Positions 16,705-25,577 of a DNA stretch of 64,000 bases are shown here, one piece after another (positions within the stretch are counted from its first letter, which is position 1; each line of letters opens with the position of its first letter). The position numbers were made by a program, and so were the translations under genes. Source of the DNA: Streptomyces sp. TLI_053 (GTDB taxonomy: Bacteria; Actinomycetota; Actinomycetes; Streptomycetales; Streptomycetaceae). The stretch covers positions 5,292,001 through 5,356,000 of the forward strand of contig NZ_LT629775.1 in the NCBI RefSeq assembly GCF_900105395.1, in the 5' to 3' direction. The notes under the pieces are model-generated. The model made no database searches. It was not told the origin of the DNA and was given only the letters and a program-made list of their open reading frames with translations.

Positions 16705-17729
16705 TTGGCGGCCTTGGGGTAGAGCTGTTCGGCGATCTCGTTGATCACCTGGGGGGTGCGCGGGCCGTAGCTCAGCAGCTGGCCGTCCTCGATCGAGACG
16801 ATCCGGCGGTCGAGGCCGGCCGGGGTCTGGGCGACGCCGGGGAGCTTGAGCAGGCCGTCGACGCCGCCGACGGAGTCGAGTCCCTTGCTCATCACCAGGA
16901 TCGCGTCGGGGGCGGCCTTGACCAGGGCCTCGCTGGTGAGCGGGGTGAAGTCGCCGGTGAGACCGGCGGCGGTGCCGGCGTCCTCGCCGCCGACCGCGGT
17001 GATCAGCGAGCCGGCACCGGAGGCCGGGCCGCCGAGCAGGTAGACCGAGGCGCTGCCGCGCAGGTAGAGGAAGGCGACCTTGGGGTGCCGCTCGACGGCG
17101 GGCAGGTCGGCCCTGGCGGCGGTGATCCGCTGCTCGGTGCGTTCCTTCAACCGCTTGCCGGCGTCCGGGACGCCGAGTGCGGCGGCGACGGTGTCGATGC
17201 GCGGGCCGACGTCCTCGAGCCGCTTGGCGTCGTCGAGGACGAGGAGCGGGACGCCCGCCGCGCGGATCTGGGCGATCGCCTCGGCCGGGCCGGTGGAGCG
17301 GTCGGCGAGGACGACGGTCGGGTGCAGCGAGAGCACGCCCTCGGCGGAGACGTCGTGGGCCTGGGTGATCACGGGCAGGGCGGCGGCCTGCTGGAAGGTC
17401 GTGGAGACGTCCCGGGCGACGGCCTTGGGGCCGAGGCCGAGGCTGAACACGATCTCGGCCAGGCTGCCGTTGAGCGGGATGATCCGCTCGGCGCTGGCGA
17501 CGGTGACGGTCCGGCCGTCGGCGGAGGTCGCGGTGGCCGGGAGTGCGGGGACCGGTGCGTCGGCCAGCGGTTCGACCGCGTCCGGGGCGCGCGAGGCGCC
17601 CTTCCCGGCGGCCGCTCCGGCGCCGCCGGAGGCCGAGCCGCAGGCGGTCAGGGCGAGCAGCAGACCGAGGAGCAGCAGCAGGATCGCGGGCCGGCGGGCG
17701 GCCCTGGTTCGGGGTGTACTGCCGCTCAA
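16701..17729 (-). CDS. hmuT: Heme-binding ABC-transporter lipoprotein
   Basis: 342 aa. N-terminal lipoprotein signal (LLLGLLLALTAC, lipidated Cys at about residue 27), then a two-lobe class III substrate-binding domain (about 75-340). It hands heme to HmuUV. I chose the TTG at 17729 because AAGGGA lies seven bases before it on the minus strand; the longer reading would run through the promoter and iron box. Confidence 0.9.
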   Translation of the reverse strand: MSGSTPRTRAARRPAILLLLLGLLLALTACGSASGGAGAAAGKGASRAPDAVEPLADAPVPALPATATSADGRTVTVASAERIIPLNGSLAEIVFSLGLGPKAVARDVSTTFQQAAALPVITQAHDVSAEGVLSLHPTVVLADRSTGPAEAIAQIRAAGVPLLVLDDAKRLEDVGPRIDTVAAALGVPDAGKRLKERTEQRITAARADLPAVERHPKVAFLYLRGSASVYLLGGPASGAGSLITAVGGEDAGTAAGLTGDFTPLTSEALVKAAPDAILVMSKGLDSVGGVDGLLKLPGVAQTPAGLDRRIVSIEDGQLLSYGPRTPQVINEIAEQLYPKAAK

Positions 17730-17809
17730 GATCGTTCCCTTCGGTGGGAGTTGTCGCCGCCGGGGTGCGGGGGTGCGGGGGGTGCCCGGCGGGGCTCTTG
17801 ACTCATATA

Positions 17810-17828
17810 TTAGGTTAGCCTTACCTAA
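17810..17828. promoter_or_regulatory. Iron box (DmdR/IdeR-type operator)
   Basis: TTAGGTTAGCCTTACCTAA, close to the 19-base IdeR/DmdR consensus TTAGGTTAGGCTAACCTAA. It lies between divergent hmuT and the first HtaA gene, so iron-loaded DmdR should repress both. Confidence 0.93.
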
Positions 17829-17904
17829 AGCTCGCAAGGGGGTCCGTGCTGCGCCGACCCCGAATTCCCACTTGCCCTTCCCGCCGCGCCGAGGAGTGAT
17901 CCGC

Positions 17905-19446
17905 GTGCCTCTGCCCCATCGGCTCCGCCGTTTGGCCGCCGCCCTGGTGACCGCCCTGGCGGCCCTGCTGACCGTTGTGGTCCTCCCCGGCCAGGCGGTG
18001 GCGGCCGAGGGCAAGGTGTCCGGCGGGCGGTTGGACTGGGGGATCAAGCAGTCCTTCCTGACCTACGTCACCGGCCCCATCGCCAAGGGCACTTGGGCGC
18101 TCACCGGGGGCGCGGCCACGGTGTCGGGCAGCGGCTTCCGGTTCCACTCGGCCACCGGTTCGTACGACCCGGCGAACGGCGCGCTGACGGCCGCGTTCTC
18201 GGGCGGGGTCCGGTTCACCGGGCACGAGGAGAACGGCACGAACGCGCTCGACCTGAGCATCGGCCGGCTCACCTTCCGGGCCGCCGCGGGCGGCGCGGCC
18301 GGGCTCTACGCGGACGTCAGCAGCAAGTCCCGGGAGACCGGGCAGGTCAGCAACGCGAGCCAGGCCAAGCTGGCCGAGCTCTCGCTGGCCGGCGTCGACC
18401 TGCGCGGCGCGGCCGGGACCCTGTCGCTCAGCAACGTCCCGGCGACCCTGACCGACGCGGGGGCCAAGGCCTTCGGCGGCTTCTACACCGCCGGGACGGC
18501 CCTCGACCCGGTCAGCCTCTCGGTCAACCTCCCGGCGGCGCAGGCCACGCCGACGCCGACGGCTCCCGCTTCGCCGACCGCCGTCGCGTCGCCGTCCGCG
18601 TCGGCCCCGGCGGTGCCGGTGCCGAGCACGACCGCGCCGACTGCTCCGGCCAGCCCCGCAGCTCCGACCACCCCGGCCGCCACCCCGGCCACCGAGTTCG
18701 CCAACGGCGCGCTCGACTGGGGCGTGCGCCGGACCTTCCGCGACTACGTCACCGGCACGGTCGCCCAGGGCCGGTGGGAGCTGTCCGGCGGCGCGGCCGA
18801 CGGCGGCGCGTTCTACCGCTGGACGCCCGCCAAGGGCAGCTACGACCAGGCCACCGGTGCGCTCACCGCCGCCTTCACCGGCAGCGTCCGCTTCACCGGT
18901 CTGAAGAGCGGCGACGCCTACGGCCTGGACCTGACCCTGGCCAACACCGCCGTCACCGTGGCCGACGGCAAGGGCGTGCTGCGCGCCGACGTCGCCGGCC
19001 GCACCCCGGACGGCGGCACCCAGCAGCTCACCGGTGTCGAGCTGGGCACCTTCGACCCGGCCGGGCTGAGCACCGAGGGCGGCCTGCTCAAGGCCGTCGA
19101 ACTCCCGCTCACGCTCACCGAGGCGGGCGGCAAGGCCTTCGGCGGCCTCTACCCGGCGGGCACCGCGATGGACCCGCTGAGCTTCGCCGTCGCGCTCGAC
19201 CCGGCGGCCGCGCTCCCGCCGCTGCCGGACCTCGGCAGCGCCCCGGCGGTCGCGCCGACCCCGTCGGCCACCACCGCCCCGCCGGCCACGCCCGCCGCGG
19301 CGCCGGTCGCCGCGGACGCCGGCGACTCGGGCGGCGTCCCGACCGCGGCCCTGGTCGGCGGCGGCCTGCTCGCCGTCGCGCTGGCCGTGACCGCCGGCCT
19401 GTTCGTCCTCCGCCGCCGTCGCGCCACCCCCGCCGACGCGGCCTGA
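17905..19446 (+). CDS. htaA: HtaA-domain heme-binding surface protein with C-terminal membrane anchor
   Basis: 513 aa. Signal peptide (cleavage near AVAA-EGK), two HtaA domains (about 32-212 and 268-430; each begins with LDWG(I/V)), an Ala/Pro/Thr-rich linker between them, and a final membrane helix (about 480-502) with an RRRR stop-transfer. HtaA domains bind heme in corynebacteria and pass it to HmuT. No sortase motif is seen. GTG start at 17905, with GAGGAG eight bases before it. Iron-box controlled, divergent from hmuTUV. Confidence 0.92.
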   Translation: MPLPHRLRRLAAALVTALAALLTVVVLPGQAVAAEGKVSGGRLDWGIKQSFLTYVTGPIAKGTWALTGGAATVSGSGFRFHSATGSYDPANGALTAAFSGGVRFTGHEENGTNALDLSIGRLTFRAAAGGAAGLYADVSSKSRETGQVSNASQAKLAELSLAGVDLRGAAGTLSLSNVPATLTDAGAKAFGGFYTAGTALDPVSLSVNLPAAQATPTPTAPASPTAVASPSASAPAVPVPSTTAPTAPASPAAPTTPAATPATEFANGALDWGVRRTFRDYVTGTVAQGRWELSGGAADGGAFYRWTPAKGSYDQATGALTAAFTGSVRFTGLKSGDAYGLDLTLANTAVTVADGKGVLRADVAGRTPDGGTQQLTGVELGTFDPAGLSTEGGLLKAVELPLTLTEAGGKAFGGLYPAGTAMDPLSFAVALDPAAALPPLPDLGSAPAVAPTPSATTAPPATPAAAPVAADAGDSGGVPTAALVGGGLLAVALAVTAGLFVLRRRRATPADAA

Positions 19447-19485
19447 CCCCCCCTTCCACTTCCCCGCTCACGAACGGAGACCCCC

Positions 19486-21165
19486 ATGTCCCGCAACCGC
19501 ACCCGGATGGCCGCCCTGGCCGCCGTCACCGCCGGCCTCGGCCTGACCGCCTTCGGCGCTCCGGTCCTGGCCTTCGGTGCCGGCGCGCCGAGCAGTGTCA
19601 CCTACGACACCGGCTCGCTGGACTGGGGGGTCAAGGCCAGCTTCCGGAGCTACGTCACCGGGCCGGTCGGCCAGGGTGCGGTGGAGCTGAGCGGCGGCGC
19701 GACCACCAACGCCGACGGCAGCTTCCACTTCGGGCTGGCGAGCGCCAGCTACGACATGGGCACCCACGTGCTGACCTCCGCCTTCACCGGCGGGGTGCGG
19801 TTCACCGCCCACCACGGCGCGCTGGACGTGGGCCTGAGCGACCTGAAGATCACCACCGCCGGCACGGTCGGCACCCTCACCGCCGACACCGCGTCCAAGG
19901 AGACGGTGGGCGCCCCCGAGCCGACCCGCCGCGACGACGTCCCGCTGGTGACCTTCACGGTCGGCCGGGACACCACCAACGGCACGCCGACGGCGGCGAA
20001 GCTGACCGAGGAGGGCGCCAAGGCCTTCGCCGGCTTCTACGCCGCCGGGTCGGACATGGACCCGCTGTCGCTGCTGCTCAAGCAGAGCCCGGCCACGCCG
20101 TCCCCGACCGCCACGCCGACGCCGACGCAGACCCCCACGGCCACCGCCACGCCGACCGCCACCGGCAGCCCGACGGCCACCGCCTCCTCGACCGCCACGG
20201 CGTCGCCCACCGTCACGGCCTCGCCGACGGCGACCGCCTCGCCCACCGCGACCGGCAGCCCGACCGCCACCTCCTCGCCCACCGCCACCGGTTCGCCGAG
20301 CGCGACCAACTCGCCCACCGCGACCGGCAGCCCGTCCACCGCGCCGAGCAACGGTGAGCTCGCCGTCGTCAACGGCACCCTGGACTGGCAGGTCAAGGAG
20401 AGCTTCCGCAAGTACCTGCAGAGCCCGGTGGCCAACGGCAAGGTCGAGTTCGCGGGCGGCGCGGCCGACTACCGGTTCAGCGGTGCCAAGGGCGCGTACA
20501 ACACCAAGACCCACGCGCTCTCCGCGGGCTTCGCCGGTTCGGTGCGCTTCCTCGGCCACCCGGGCGAGGGCGGCGGCTACCAGCTGGACACCACCTTCTC
20601 CAAGCTGGGCCTGAGCATCGACAAGGACGGCGCCTTCCTGACCGCCGACGTCAACGCCAAGTCGCTGGACGGGAAGACCACCACGCTGTCCGGCGCCCGG
20701 ATAGCCGAGCTGGACCTCTCCAAGGCGAGCCTCGCCCCGGTCAACGGTGTCGTGACGCTGAACGCCGTCCCGGCCAAGCTGACCGCCGAGGGCGTGCCGG
20801 CCTTCGCCAACTACAAGGCGGGCGAGGCGCTCGACCCGGTCACCGTCTCGCTGGCCTTCGACAAGAACGCCCAGCTGCCGACCGGCACGGCGGGCGGCGG
20901 TACGGGCGGTGCGGGCGGTGCCGGCGGCTCCGTCGGTGGCACCGGCACCGGCACCGGAACGGGCAGCGTCTCCGGCGCGGGCACGGTCGGCGGCGCCTCG
21001 CTGACCACCGGCGGCAGCTCCTCCTCGCTCGGCGGCTCCGGCGTGCTGGCCTCCACCGGCTCGGACACCCCGGTCGTCCCGCTGCTGGCCACCGCCGCCG
21101 GCCTGCTGCTCCTGGGCGGCGGCGCCACCGCCCTGGCCCGCCACCGGAAGTCGCTCAGCGTCTGA
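19486..21165 (+). CDS. Second HtaA-domain heme-binding protein with LASTG sortase-type signal
   Basis: 559 aa, 39 bases downstream of the first. Signal peptide, HtaA domain 1 (about 35-200), an 80-residue Ser/Pro/Thr-Ala linker (SPTAT repeats, about 205-285), HtaA domain 2 (about 288-465), then a Gly/Ser-rich stretch. It ends LASTGSDTPVV, a membrane helix and RHRK. LASTG fits the LAxTG signal of class E sortases, so covalent cell-wall attachment is likely. With the membrane-anchored HtaA it would form a wall-to-membrane heme relay (inference). Confidence 0.92.
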   Translation: MSRNRTRMAALAAVTAGLGLTAFGAPVLAFGAGAPSSVTYDTGSLDWGVKASFRSYVTGPVGQGAVELSGGATTNADGSFHFGLASASYDMGTHVLTSAFTGGVRFTAHHGALDVGLSDLKITTAGTVGTLTADTASKETVGAPEPTRRDDVPLVTFTVGRDTTNGTPTAAKLTEEGAKAFAGFYAAGSDMDPLSLLLKQSPATPSPTATPTPTQTPTATATPTATGSPTATASSTATASPTVTASPTATASPTATGSPTATSSPTATGSPSATNSPTATGSPSTAPSNGELAVVNGTLDWQVKESFRKYLQSPVANGKVEFAGGAADYRFSGAKGAYNTKTHALSAGFAGSVRFLGHPGEGGGYQLDTTFSKLGLSIDKDGAFLTADVNAKSLDGKTTTLSGARIAELDLSKASLAPVNGVVTLNAVPAKLTAEGVPAFANYKAGEALDPVTVSLAFDKNAQLPTGTAGGGTGGAGGAGGSVGGTGTGTGTGSVSGAGTVGGASLTTGGSSSSLGGSGVLASTGSDTPVVPLLATAAGLLLLGGGATALARHRKSLSV

Positions 21166-21180
21166 CATCCGGTCCGAAGT

Positions 21181-21221
21181 GCACTGTGGCCCTCGCTCGG
21201 TCCGAGCGAGGGCCACAGTGC
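21181..21221. terminator. Perfect 41-base terminator palindrome
   Basis: 20-bp arms (GCACTGTGGCCCTCGCTCGG and its complement) around one T, 15 bases after the HtaA stop. The core CGCTCGGnCCGAGCG recurs in the hairpin array at 25-27 kb. Confidence 0.9.
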
Positions 21222-21438
21222 TCGGCGCCGGAGCTCGATGTCCCGTTTGTGCAGATCGTGTGACGCTGTTTCACGCCTGTGACGGTTGCCGTACAGATCA
21301 AGGAAGCTCGGCTGACAGGCTTCTCTCATCGCACAGAGCAGCGAGCGGCCGAACGAGTGGACGACAGTCCCGGGGGGCGATGGAAGCGGCTCTGGCACAG
21401 CATCGGACCGTCACAGCGTTCTCGGGGGATACACGATC

Positions 21439-22377
21439 ATGAGCAAGGCCCTTTCGTTCCGCAAGTCCTCGTCCCGCATCGCCAAGCTCGCCGCCATCGG
21501 CGCCATCACGGTCGGCCTCGTGGCCGCCGTCAGCCCGGCCGCCCAGGCCGCCTCGGCCGCTGCCGCGGGTCCGAAGGGGCTGAAGCACAACGTGCTGACC
21601 GTCAGCAACGGCACCCGGTACGTGCAGATCGACGGCAAGACCGTCGACTTCCGCACCGTGGTGCGGGACCTCGCCTGGTCCCCGGACGGCAACAAGGCCG
21701 TCTTCATCGACGGTGCGAGCAACCTCGTCATCTCCGACGCGGACGGCAGCAACCGGGTCACCGTGGCCAAGAACCCCGGTGGCCAGAACTGGAACCACCC
21801 GACCTGGCAGACGATCCCGGGCTACGCCGAGGGCGGCCTGCTCTCCCGGAACAACATCGTCTTCGTCGCCCGGAAGAACGGCGTCTCCCGCCTGGAGACC
21901 ATCCCGGCCAACGCCGTCCAGGGTCAGCCGACCGACCTGTCCGTCTCGGGTGGCTTCGACGGTCCCGAGCTGCCGGAGACGGGCAACATCTGGCCGAACG
22001 CGAGCAGCAAGAAGGGCACCGCCGTCTACGCCAACCCCGGCACCGGCACCGTCTACATCCACGACGACTACCTGCGTTCGCAGAGCGACGTGCTGACCAA
22101 GGGCTCCCAGCCCGCGCTCTCGCCCGACGGTGAGGACGTCGTCTTCGTCCGCTCGGTGCAGGGCCACGACCACCTGTTCGTGCAGGGCGTGCACGACAAG
22201 ACGGCCAAGGACCTGACCCCCAAGGCCACCACCGACTACACCCAGCCGACCTTCTCCCCGGACGGTCGGACCATCGCCGCCCGCACGCCGAAGGGCATCG
22301 TGACCCTCCCGGTCAGCGGTGCCGCCAAGCCCACCGTGGTGACCAGCCGGGTCGGCCTGCCGGCCTACCGCGGCTGA
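21439..22377 (+). CDS. Secreted TolB/PD40-type beta-propeller protein
   Basis: 312 aa. Signal peptide to about residue 37 (AAQA-AS). The body carries WD40-like PD40 repeats: LAWSPDGNKAVFIDG (about 77), ALSPDGEDVVFVRS (about 232) and TFSPDGRTIAART (about 272). It is probably an extracellular beta-propeller for binding; no catalytic motif is visible. Preceded by 217 bases of its own promoter region. Confidence 0.8.
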   Translation: MSKALSFRKSSSRIAKLAAIGAITVGLVAAVSPAAQAASAAAAGPKGLKHNVLTVSNGTRYVQIDGKTVDFRTVVRDLAWSPDGNKAVFIDGASNLVISDADGSNRVTVAKNPGGQNWNHPTWQTIPGYAEGGLLSRNNIVFVARKNGVSRLETIPANAVQGQPTDLSVSGGFDGPELPETGNIWPNASSKKGTAVYANPGTGTVYIHDDYLRSQSDVLTKGSQPALSPDGEDVVFVRSVQGHDHLFVQGVHDKTAKDLTPKATTDYTQPTFSPDGRTIAARTPKGIVTLPVSGAAKPTVVTSRVGLPAYRG

Positions 22378-22416
22378 CACCGACGAGCTCGAGGACCGTT
22401 GGACCGCCCGGCCGGG

Positions 22417-23004
22417 TCAGCTACCGGCCAGGCGGTCCAATTCCTTTTGGAGGTCCGGGAGATGCTCGTCCGCGTTGTCGTGGGGCAAGAACTCCACCAC
22501 GTCGACGAAGCGGAACAGCACCCGGGTCTCGGTGATCCCGTACTCGTAGTCGGCGAATCCCACCACGGCGCCGGTGGTGCCCCGGACCGCGCCCCGGACG
22601 ACGTGCTCGGTCATCTCGTCGGGCTGCTGGGCCGACTGCCGGCGCCGTGCGTTGGGCCGGGCCAGGTAGGGGCAGACCATCGAGGCGTAGAGCATGCACG
22701 CGCGGTGGCCGGGGCCCTCCAGGGTCGGGGAGAGATTGCGGTAGGGGCGGCCGGCCGCCAGCGCCTCGGCGATCGCGGCGCTTTCCGTCTCACCGACCAC
22801 CCGCCATACGGGCCCCTTGGGCATCAGCTTGTTGCAGACCGAACAGAGCCGCCCCCGCGCGCAGTCGGCGCTGCGGCCGTAGTCCGTCAACGCGAACTGG
22901 GGTTGCTCGCCCTCCCACGGCGTGATCGCCGGAACGGGGTAGCCGCGCACGTCGCGGGGCCGGGCATCGATGGACGGGGGTATCGGGACAGTGTCGAAGC
23001 GCAC
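22417..23004 (-). CDS. Hypothetical Cys-containing protein
   Basis: 195 aa, not recognised. A CARGRLCSVC cluster (about 50-59, C-x6-C-x2-C) and CMLYASMVC (about 102-110) could bind metal. The C-terminal 60 residues look like a mixed alpha/beta domain (VVGFADYEYGITETRVLFRF). It is convergent with the beta-propeller gene and sits in a patch of accessory-looking genes. Confidence 0.6.
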   Translation of the reverse strand: MRFDTVPIPPSIDARPRDVRGYPVPAITPWEGEQPQFALTDYGRSADCARGRLCSVCNKLMPKGPVWRVVGETESAAIAEALAAGRPYRNLSPTLEGPGHRACMLYASMVCPYLARPNARRRQSAQQPDEMTEHVVRGAVRGTTGAVVGFADYEYGITETRVLFRFVDVVEFLPHDNADEHLPDLQKELDRLAGS

Positions 23005-23070
23005 GCCCCATCAGTACCAGGAATCGTTCGGGCTGCACACTGTCGGGTACCCGAGGGCCACAGTGCTGCC

Positions 23071-23101
23071 CGCAGGAAGTCGGATCGGCCGACTTCCTGC
23101 G
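23071..23101. terminator. GGAAGTCGG-type hairpin
   Basis: CGCAGGAAGTCGG-ATCGG-CCGACTTCCTGCG, 13-bp perfect stem, 5-base loop, just after the DUF397 stop on the minus strand. It belongs to the same family as the type A hairpins of the 25-27 kb array. Confidence 0.85.
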
Positions 23102-23121
23102 CGATGGAAGCGCCGTGGTGG

Positions 23122-23313
23122 CTAGAAGGGGTGGTCGAGTCGGTCGGCCTTGATGGTTCGGAGGAGGCTGGCGAAGGCGGCCGGGGTTGTGTGGAGGACG
23201 GTGTCGCCGTCGTCGGACTCCCGGAGTTCGACCAGGCCGTCCCCGGTACGGATCTCGACGCAGTTGGAGTCGTCTCCGCTGAAGCTGGACTTCTGCCAAT
23301 CGAGCTGTGCCAT
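23122..23313 (-). CDS. DUF397 protein
   Basis: 63 aa, typical DUF397: WQKSSFSGDDSNCVEI at the start, VELRESDD in the middle and FASLLRTIKADRLDHPF at the end. The ATG at 23313 is chosen because family members begin immediately before this WxKSSxS motif. It lies 11 bases behind the XRE regulator; the pair is a recurrent streptomycete module that behaves like a regulator with a small antagonist. Confidence 0.9.
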   Translation of the reverse strand: MAQLDWQKSSFSGDDSNCVEIRTGDGLVELRESDDGDTVLHTTPAAFASLLRTIKADRLDHPF

Positions 23314-23324
23314 ATTCGCCTTCT

Positions 23325-24185
23325 TCAGAGGGTGTAACGGAGGTGCTGGACCAATCCCCATGAGTCGTGTTCGACACGAGATCGTAGAGGGAGCGATGCG
23401 TCCAGCGCCGGGAGCGCAAGTGCCTTGAGCGCATCAAACTTCGCACGGTAGGCGGCAACCTCCGCCTGGTCGCTCAAATACGAGGTACCGCCGGGGTGTT
23501 CCATCAGTGCTGTGTCCAGATCACGGTGCGCGCCATGCACGATCATGAACGGTGTGCCCGTGGAGACGTAGTCGGTGCAACGGAAGGGAAGGATCTGGAT
23601 TGTCACGTGGTCGAGTTCGCTGATCTCGACCAGATGGTCCAGCTGATCTCTCATGGCGTCCGGGCCGCCGAACCGGGTGTGCAGAGCGGCCTCATGGATC
23701 ACCGCATGGAAGGGAATGGCTCCGTCCCCGTCTATGACCTGCTGGCGGCTACGGCGGAACTCCATCTTCTTCTCGTCGCTGCTGAGGATGACCTCGCTGT
23801 AACGAGGCACCTGGAGCAGCCCGGGGATCAGCAGGGTCTCGTAACTGGAGAGGGAAGCGGCGGTCGATTCGGACTCGGCCAGATCGAGGGCCGAGGCGTT
23901 GACCGACCCCTTGAAGGCGCTCCACCACCCCTTGCCGTTGCTGAGCCCCATCTCCTGGAGAGCCGTCACATAGGTCTCATCCATGTGACCGTAGGCGTTC
24001 AGCAGGGTGGTGAGTCGGTCCGGATCCAGCCCGGTGCGTCCGGCCTCGATGTGGCTGAGTTGCGGGCCGCCCATGCCGACGAGCGCACCGGCGTCTTTGA
24101 CCGCCAGTCCGGCGCCCTCGCGCAGGCGCCTCAGCTCAGCGCCGAAGCGGCGCTGCCTCTCACTGATCTGGGTCCTGAGTGCCAA
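23325..24185 (-). CDS. XRE-family regulator with Scr1-type (DUF5753) domain
   Basis: 286 aa. The helix-turn-helix covers about 10-70 (LRRLREGAGLAVKDAGALVG) and the DUF5753 domain about 95-270 (LIPGLLQVPRYSEVIL). The TTG start at 24185 has GGAAGGA six bases before it on the minus strand; a reading from further upstream lacks a ribosome site. Such proteins pair with DUF397 and often with an anti-sigma ATPase, as here across the divergent promoter. The regulated process is unknown. Confidence 0.85.
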   Translation of the reverse strand: MALRTQISERQRRFGAELRRLREGAGLAVKDAGALVGMGGPQLSHIEAGRTGLDPDRLTTLLNAYGHMDETYVTALQEMGLSNGKGWWSAFKGSVNASALDLAESESTAASLSSYETLLIPGLLQVPRYSEVILSSDEKKMEFRRSRQQVIDGDGAIPFHAVIHEAALHTRFGGPDAMRDQLDHLVEISELDHVTIQILPFRCTDYVSTGTPFMIVHGAHRDLDTALMEHPGGTSYLSDQAEVAAYRAKFDALKALALPALDASLPLRSRVEHDSWGLVQHLRYTL

Positions 24186-24475
24186 GGGGTGTCCTTCCGT
24201 GTCTGGGAAGTCTCTCGCTGTGAAGGCCCGGGATGCCACTCGCGAGAGTGAGAGCTCTCGCCCTCGCCCGGCCATCTTCCCGGATCGTGTTGCACGCGTG
24301 GAACCTAATGGCCTACCGTCAGTGTTGCGTCGGTCACATGACTGATCGTCATCAGTGCCTTTTCTTCGGGCAGTAGGCGCATGCTGCTCGCTTCTCGCCG
24401 CGCATCAGCCGGGTCCGGGCTGGCCTCGTTCGTGGCGCTGCTCCCTCTCTCTGCCCCTCCCTCTGGAGGTTCGCC

Positions 24476-24841
24476 ATGCGTGCCCTCATCCCGCCCGACT
24501 GCTCTCTCGCCCGTGCCGAACTCCGGGCCGCCCTCACCTCTGCCGGCTGGCCGCCGGACGTCATCGACGATGCCGAACTCGCCTTCCAGGAGCTGTACAT
24601 CAACGCCTGGCAGCACGGGGGCTGCCAGGCGCCGCCCGTCCTCGTCTGCCTCCGGCCCGCCGTGCTCCGGGTCTCGGTGTGCGACGACTGTCCCGACCTC
24701 CCCTCGCCCCGGGTCTCCGCCGATCCCTACGCCGTCTCCGGGCGAGGCCTCCACCTCGTGCGCGCCCTCACCGACCGGGTGGGCGCCGACTCCACCAAGT
24801 CCGGCAAGGTCGTCTGGTTCGAACTGGACTTCGCCGCGTGA
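24476..24841 (+). CDS. RsbW-like ATP-binding (anti-sigma-type) protein
   Basis: 121 aa GHKL ATPase of the HATPase_c_2 kind. N box ELYINAWQHG (about 40-49), G1-like VCDDCPD (about 70) and G2-like GRGLHLV (about 90). Such proteins may phosphorylate or sequester a partner. It is divergent from the XRE/DUF397 pair, a common pairing. It overlaps the next gene by four bases. Confidence 0.85.
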   Translation: MRALIPPDCSLARAELRAALTSAGWPPDVIDDAELAFQELYINAWQHGGCQAPPVLVCLRPAVLRVSVCDDCPDLPSPRVSADPYAVSGRGLHLVRALTDRVGADSTKSGKVVWFELDFAA

Positions 24842-25071
24842 ACGCCCCGATCGACCCCCACGACCGCATCCTGCGCACCTACACCGAGCCCGAGGTCACC
24901 GCCCTCCTCCGCGAACTCCACGAGCGGGGCGCGCCTCTCGGCCTGCGCTGGGGCTCCGCCGCCGTCTCGGACCCCACCATCGACGGCCGCCTGCTCGTCG
25001 ACTTCGGCGACGCCCCCGTCTCCACCCTCCTCAACCTCCTCACCCTGCTGCGCGAGGTGACCCGGGAATGA
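24838..25071 (+). CDS. 77-aa hypothetical protein
   Basis: GTG start overlaps the preceding stop (GTGA), and its own stop overlaps the next start (ATGA), so it is the middle of a coupled three-gene unit. Acidic/Leu-rich alpha-beta protein (EPEVTALLRELHERGAP, then LLVDFGDAPVSTLLNLL). No family recognised. Confidence 0.65.
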   Translation: MNAPIDPHDRILRTYTEPEVTALLRELHERGAPLGLRWGSAAVSDPTIDGRLLVDFGDAPVSTLLNLLTLLREVTRE

Positions 25072-25325
25072 GCACCTTCCTCGTCGGCGCCGCCTTCACC
25101 GTCCTCCTCGCCCTCGCCATCGCCACCGTGATCACCGGCGTCGTCACCGCCCTGAAGATCGGCCCGCCCCCACCCCCGATCACCCGCCACGGCCACTGGG
25201 AACCCCACACCCACCCCGACGGCACCACCGAACACACCTGGATCCCCCACCAAGCCGACCCCGACAGCCCGCAGCCACACTGGCCCCAAAACCGCACCCC
25301 AGCGGTGGCCCCTTGCGACCAGTAA
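25068..25325 (+). CDS. Small membrane protein with His/Pro-rich tail
   Basis: 85 aa. One N-terminal membrane helix (about 3-30), then a Pro stretch (GPPPPPITRHGHWEPHTHP) and a His/Trp-rich tail. Third in the coupled unit. Its last codons and stop lie in a GCCCCTT...AAGGGGC hairpin (25307-25329), the first structure of the array that follows. Function unknown. Confidence 0.6.
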   Translation: MSTFLVGAAFTVLLALAIATVITGVVTALKIGPPPPPITRHGHWEPHTHPDGTTEHTWIPHQADPDSPQPHWPQNRTPAVAPCDQ

Positions 25326-25340
25326 GGGGCTCATCGGGAA

Positions 25341-25375
25341 GGCGCAGGAAGTCCATCCCGTCGACTTCCTGCGCC
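25341..25375. repeat. Type A hairpin
   Basis: GGCGCAGGAAGTC / GACTTCCTGCGCC, 13-bp perfect stem, 9-base loop. Confidence 0.9.
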
Positions 25376-25417
25376 GACCCACGCTCGACCTGGTCCGAGA
25401 AGCGGTCGGCTGTGGAC

Positions 25418-25452
25418 TGCTGCCCCTCGCTCGATTCGAGCGCGGGGCAGCA
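25418..25452. repeat. Type B hairpin
   Basis: 17-bp arms beginning TGCTGCCCC, with one internal mismatch, around CGCTCGA/TTCGAGCG. Confidence 0.85.
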
Positions 25453-25485
25453 AGCATCGAGTGGGACGCCCCGCCGCCAGAGCGT

Positions 25486-25520
25486 GGAGTGGGAAGTCGA
25501 CCCCACCGACTTCCCACTCC
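25486..25520. repeat. Type A hairpin
   Basis: GGAGTGGGAAGTCG / CGACTTCCCACTCC, 14-bp perfect stem. Confidence 0.9.
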
Positions 25521-25545
25521 GGGGCCGGTCGCCACCACAGCAGGC

Positions 25546-25577
25546 CGGTGCCCCCTTGCGAACCGCAAGGGGGTACC
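25546..25577. repeat. Type C hairpin
   Basis: CCCCCTTGCG-AAC-CGCAAGGGGG core, extended outward by CGGT/ACCG around one mismatch. Confidence 0.85.

Noticed and set aside
21255..21285. Crp-like site TGTGACGCTGTTTCACG before the beta-propeller gene
   Set aside because: Spacing between GTG and CAC is nine, not eight, so it does not fit the streptomycete Crp consensus.
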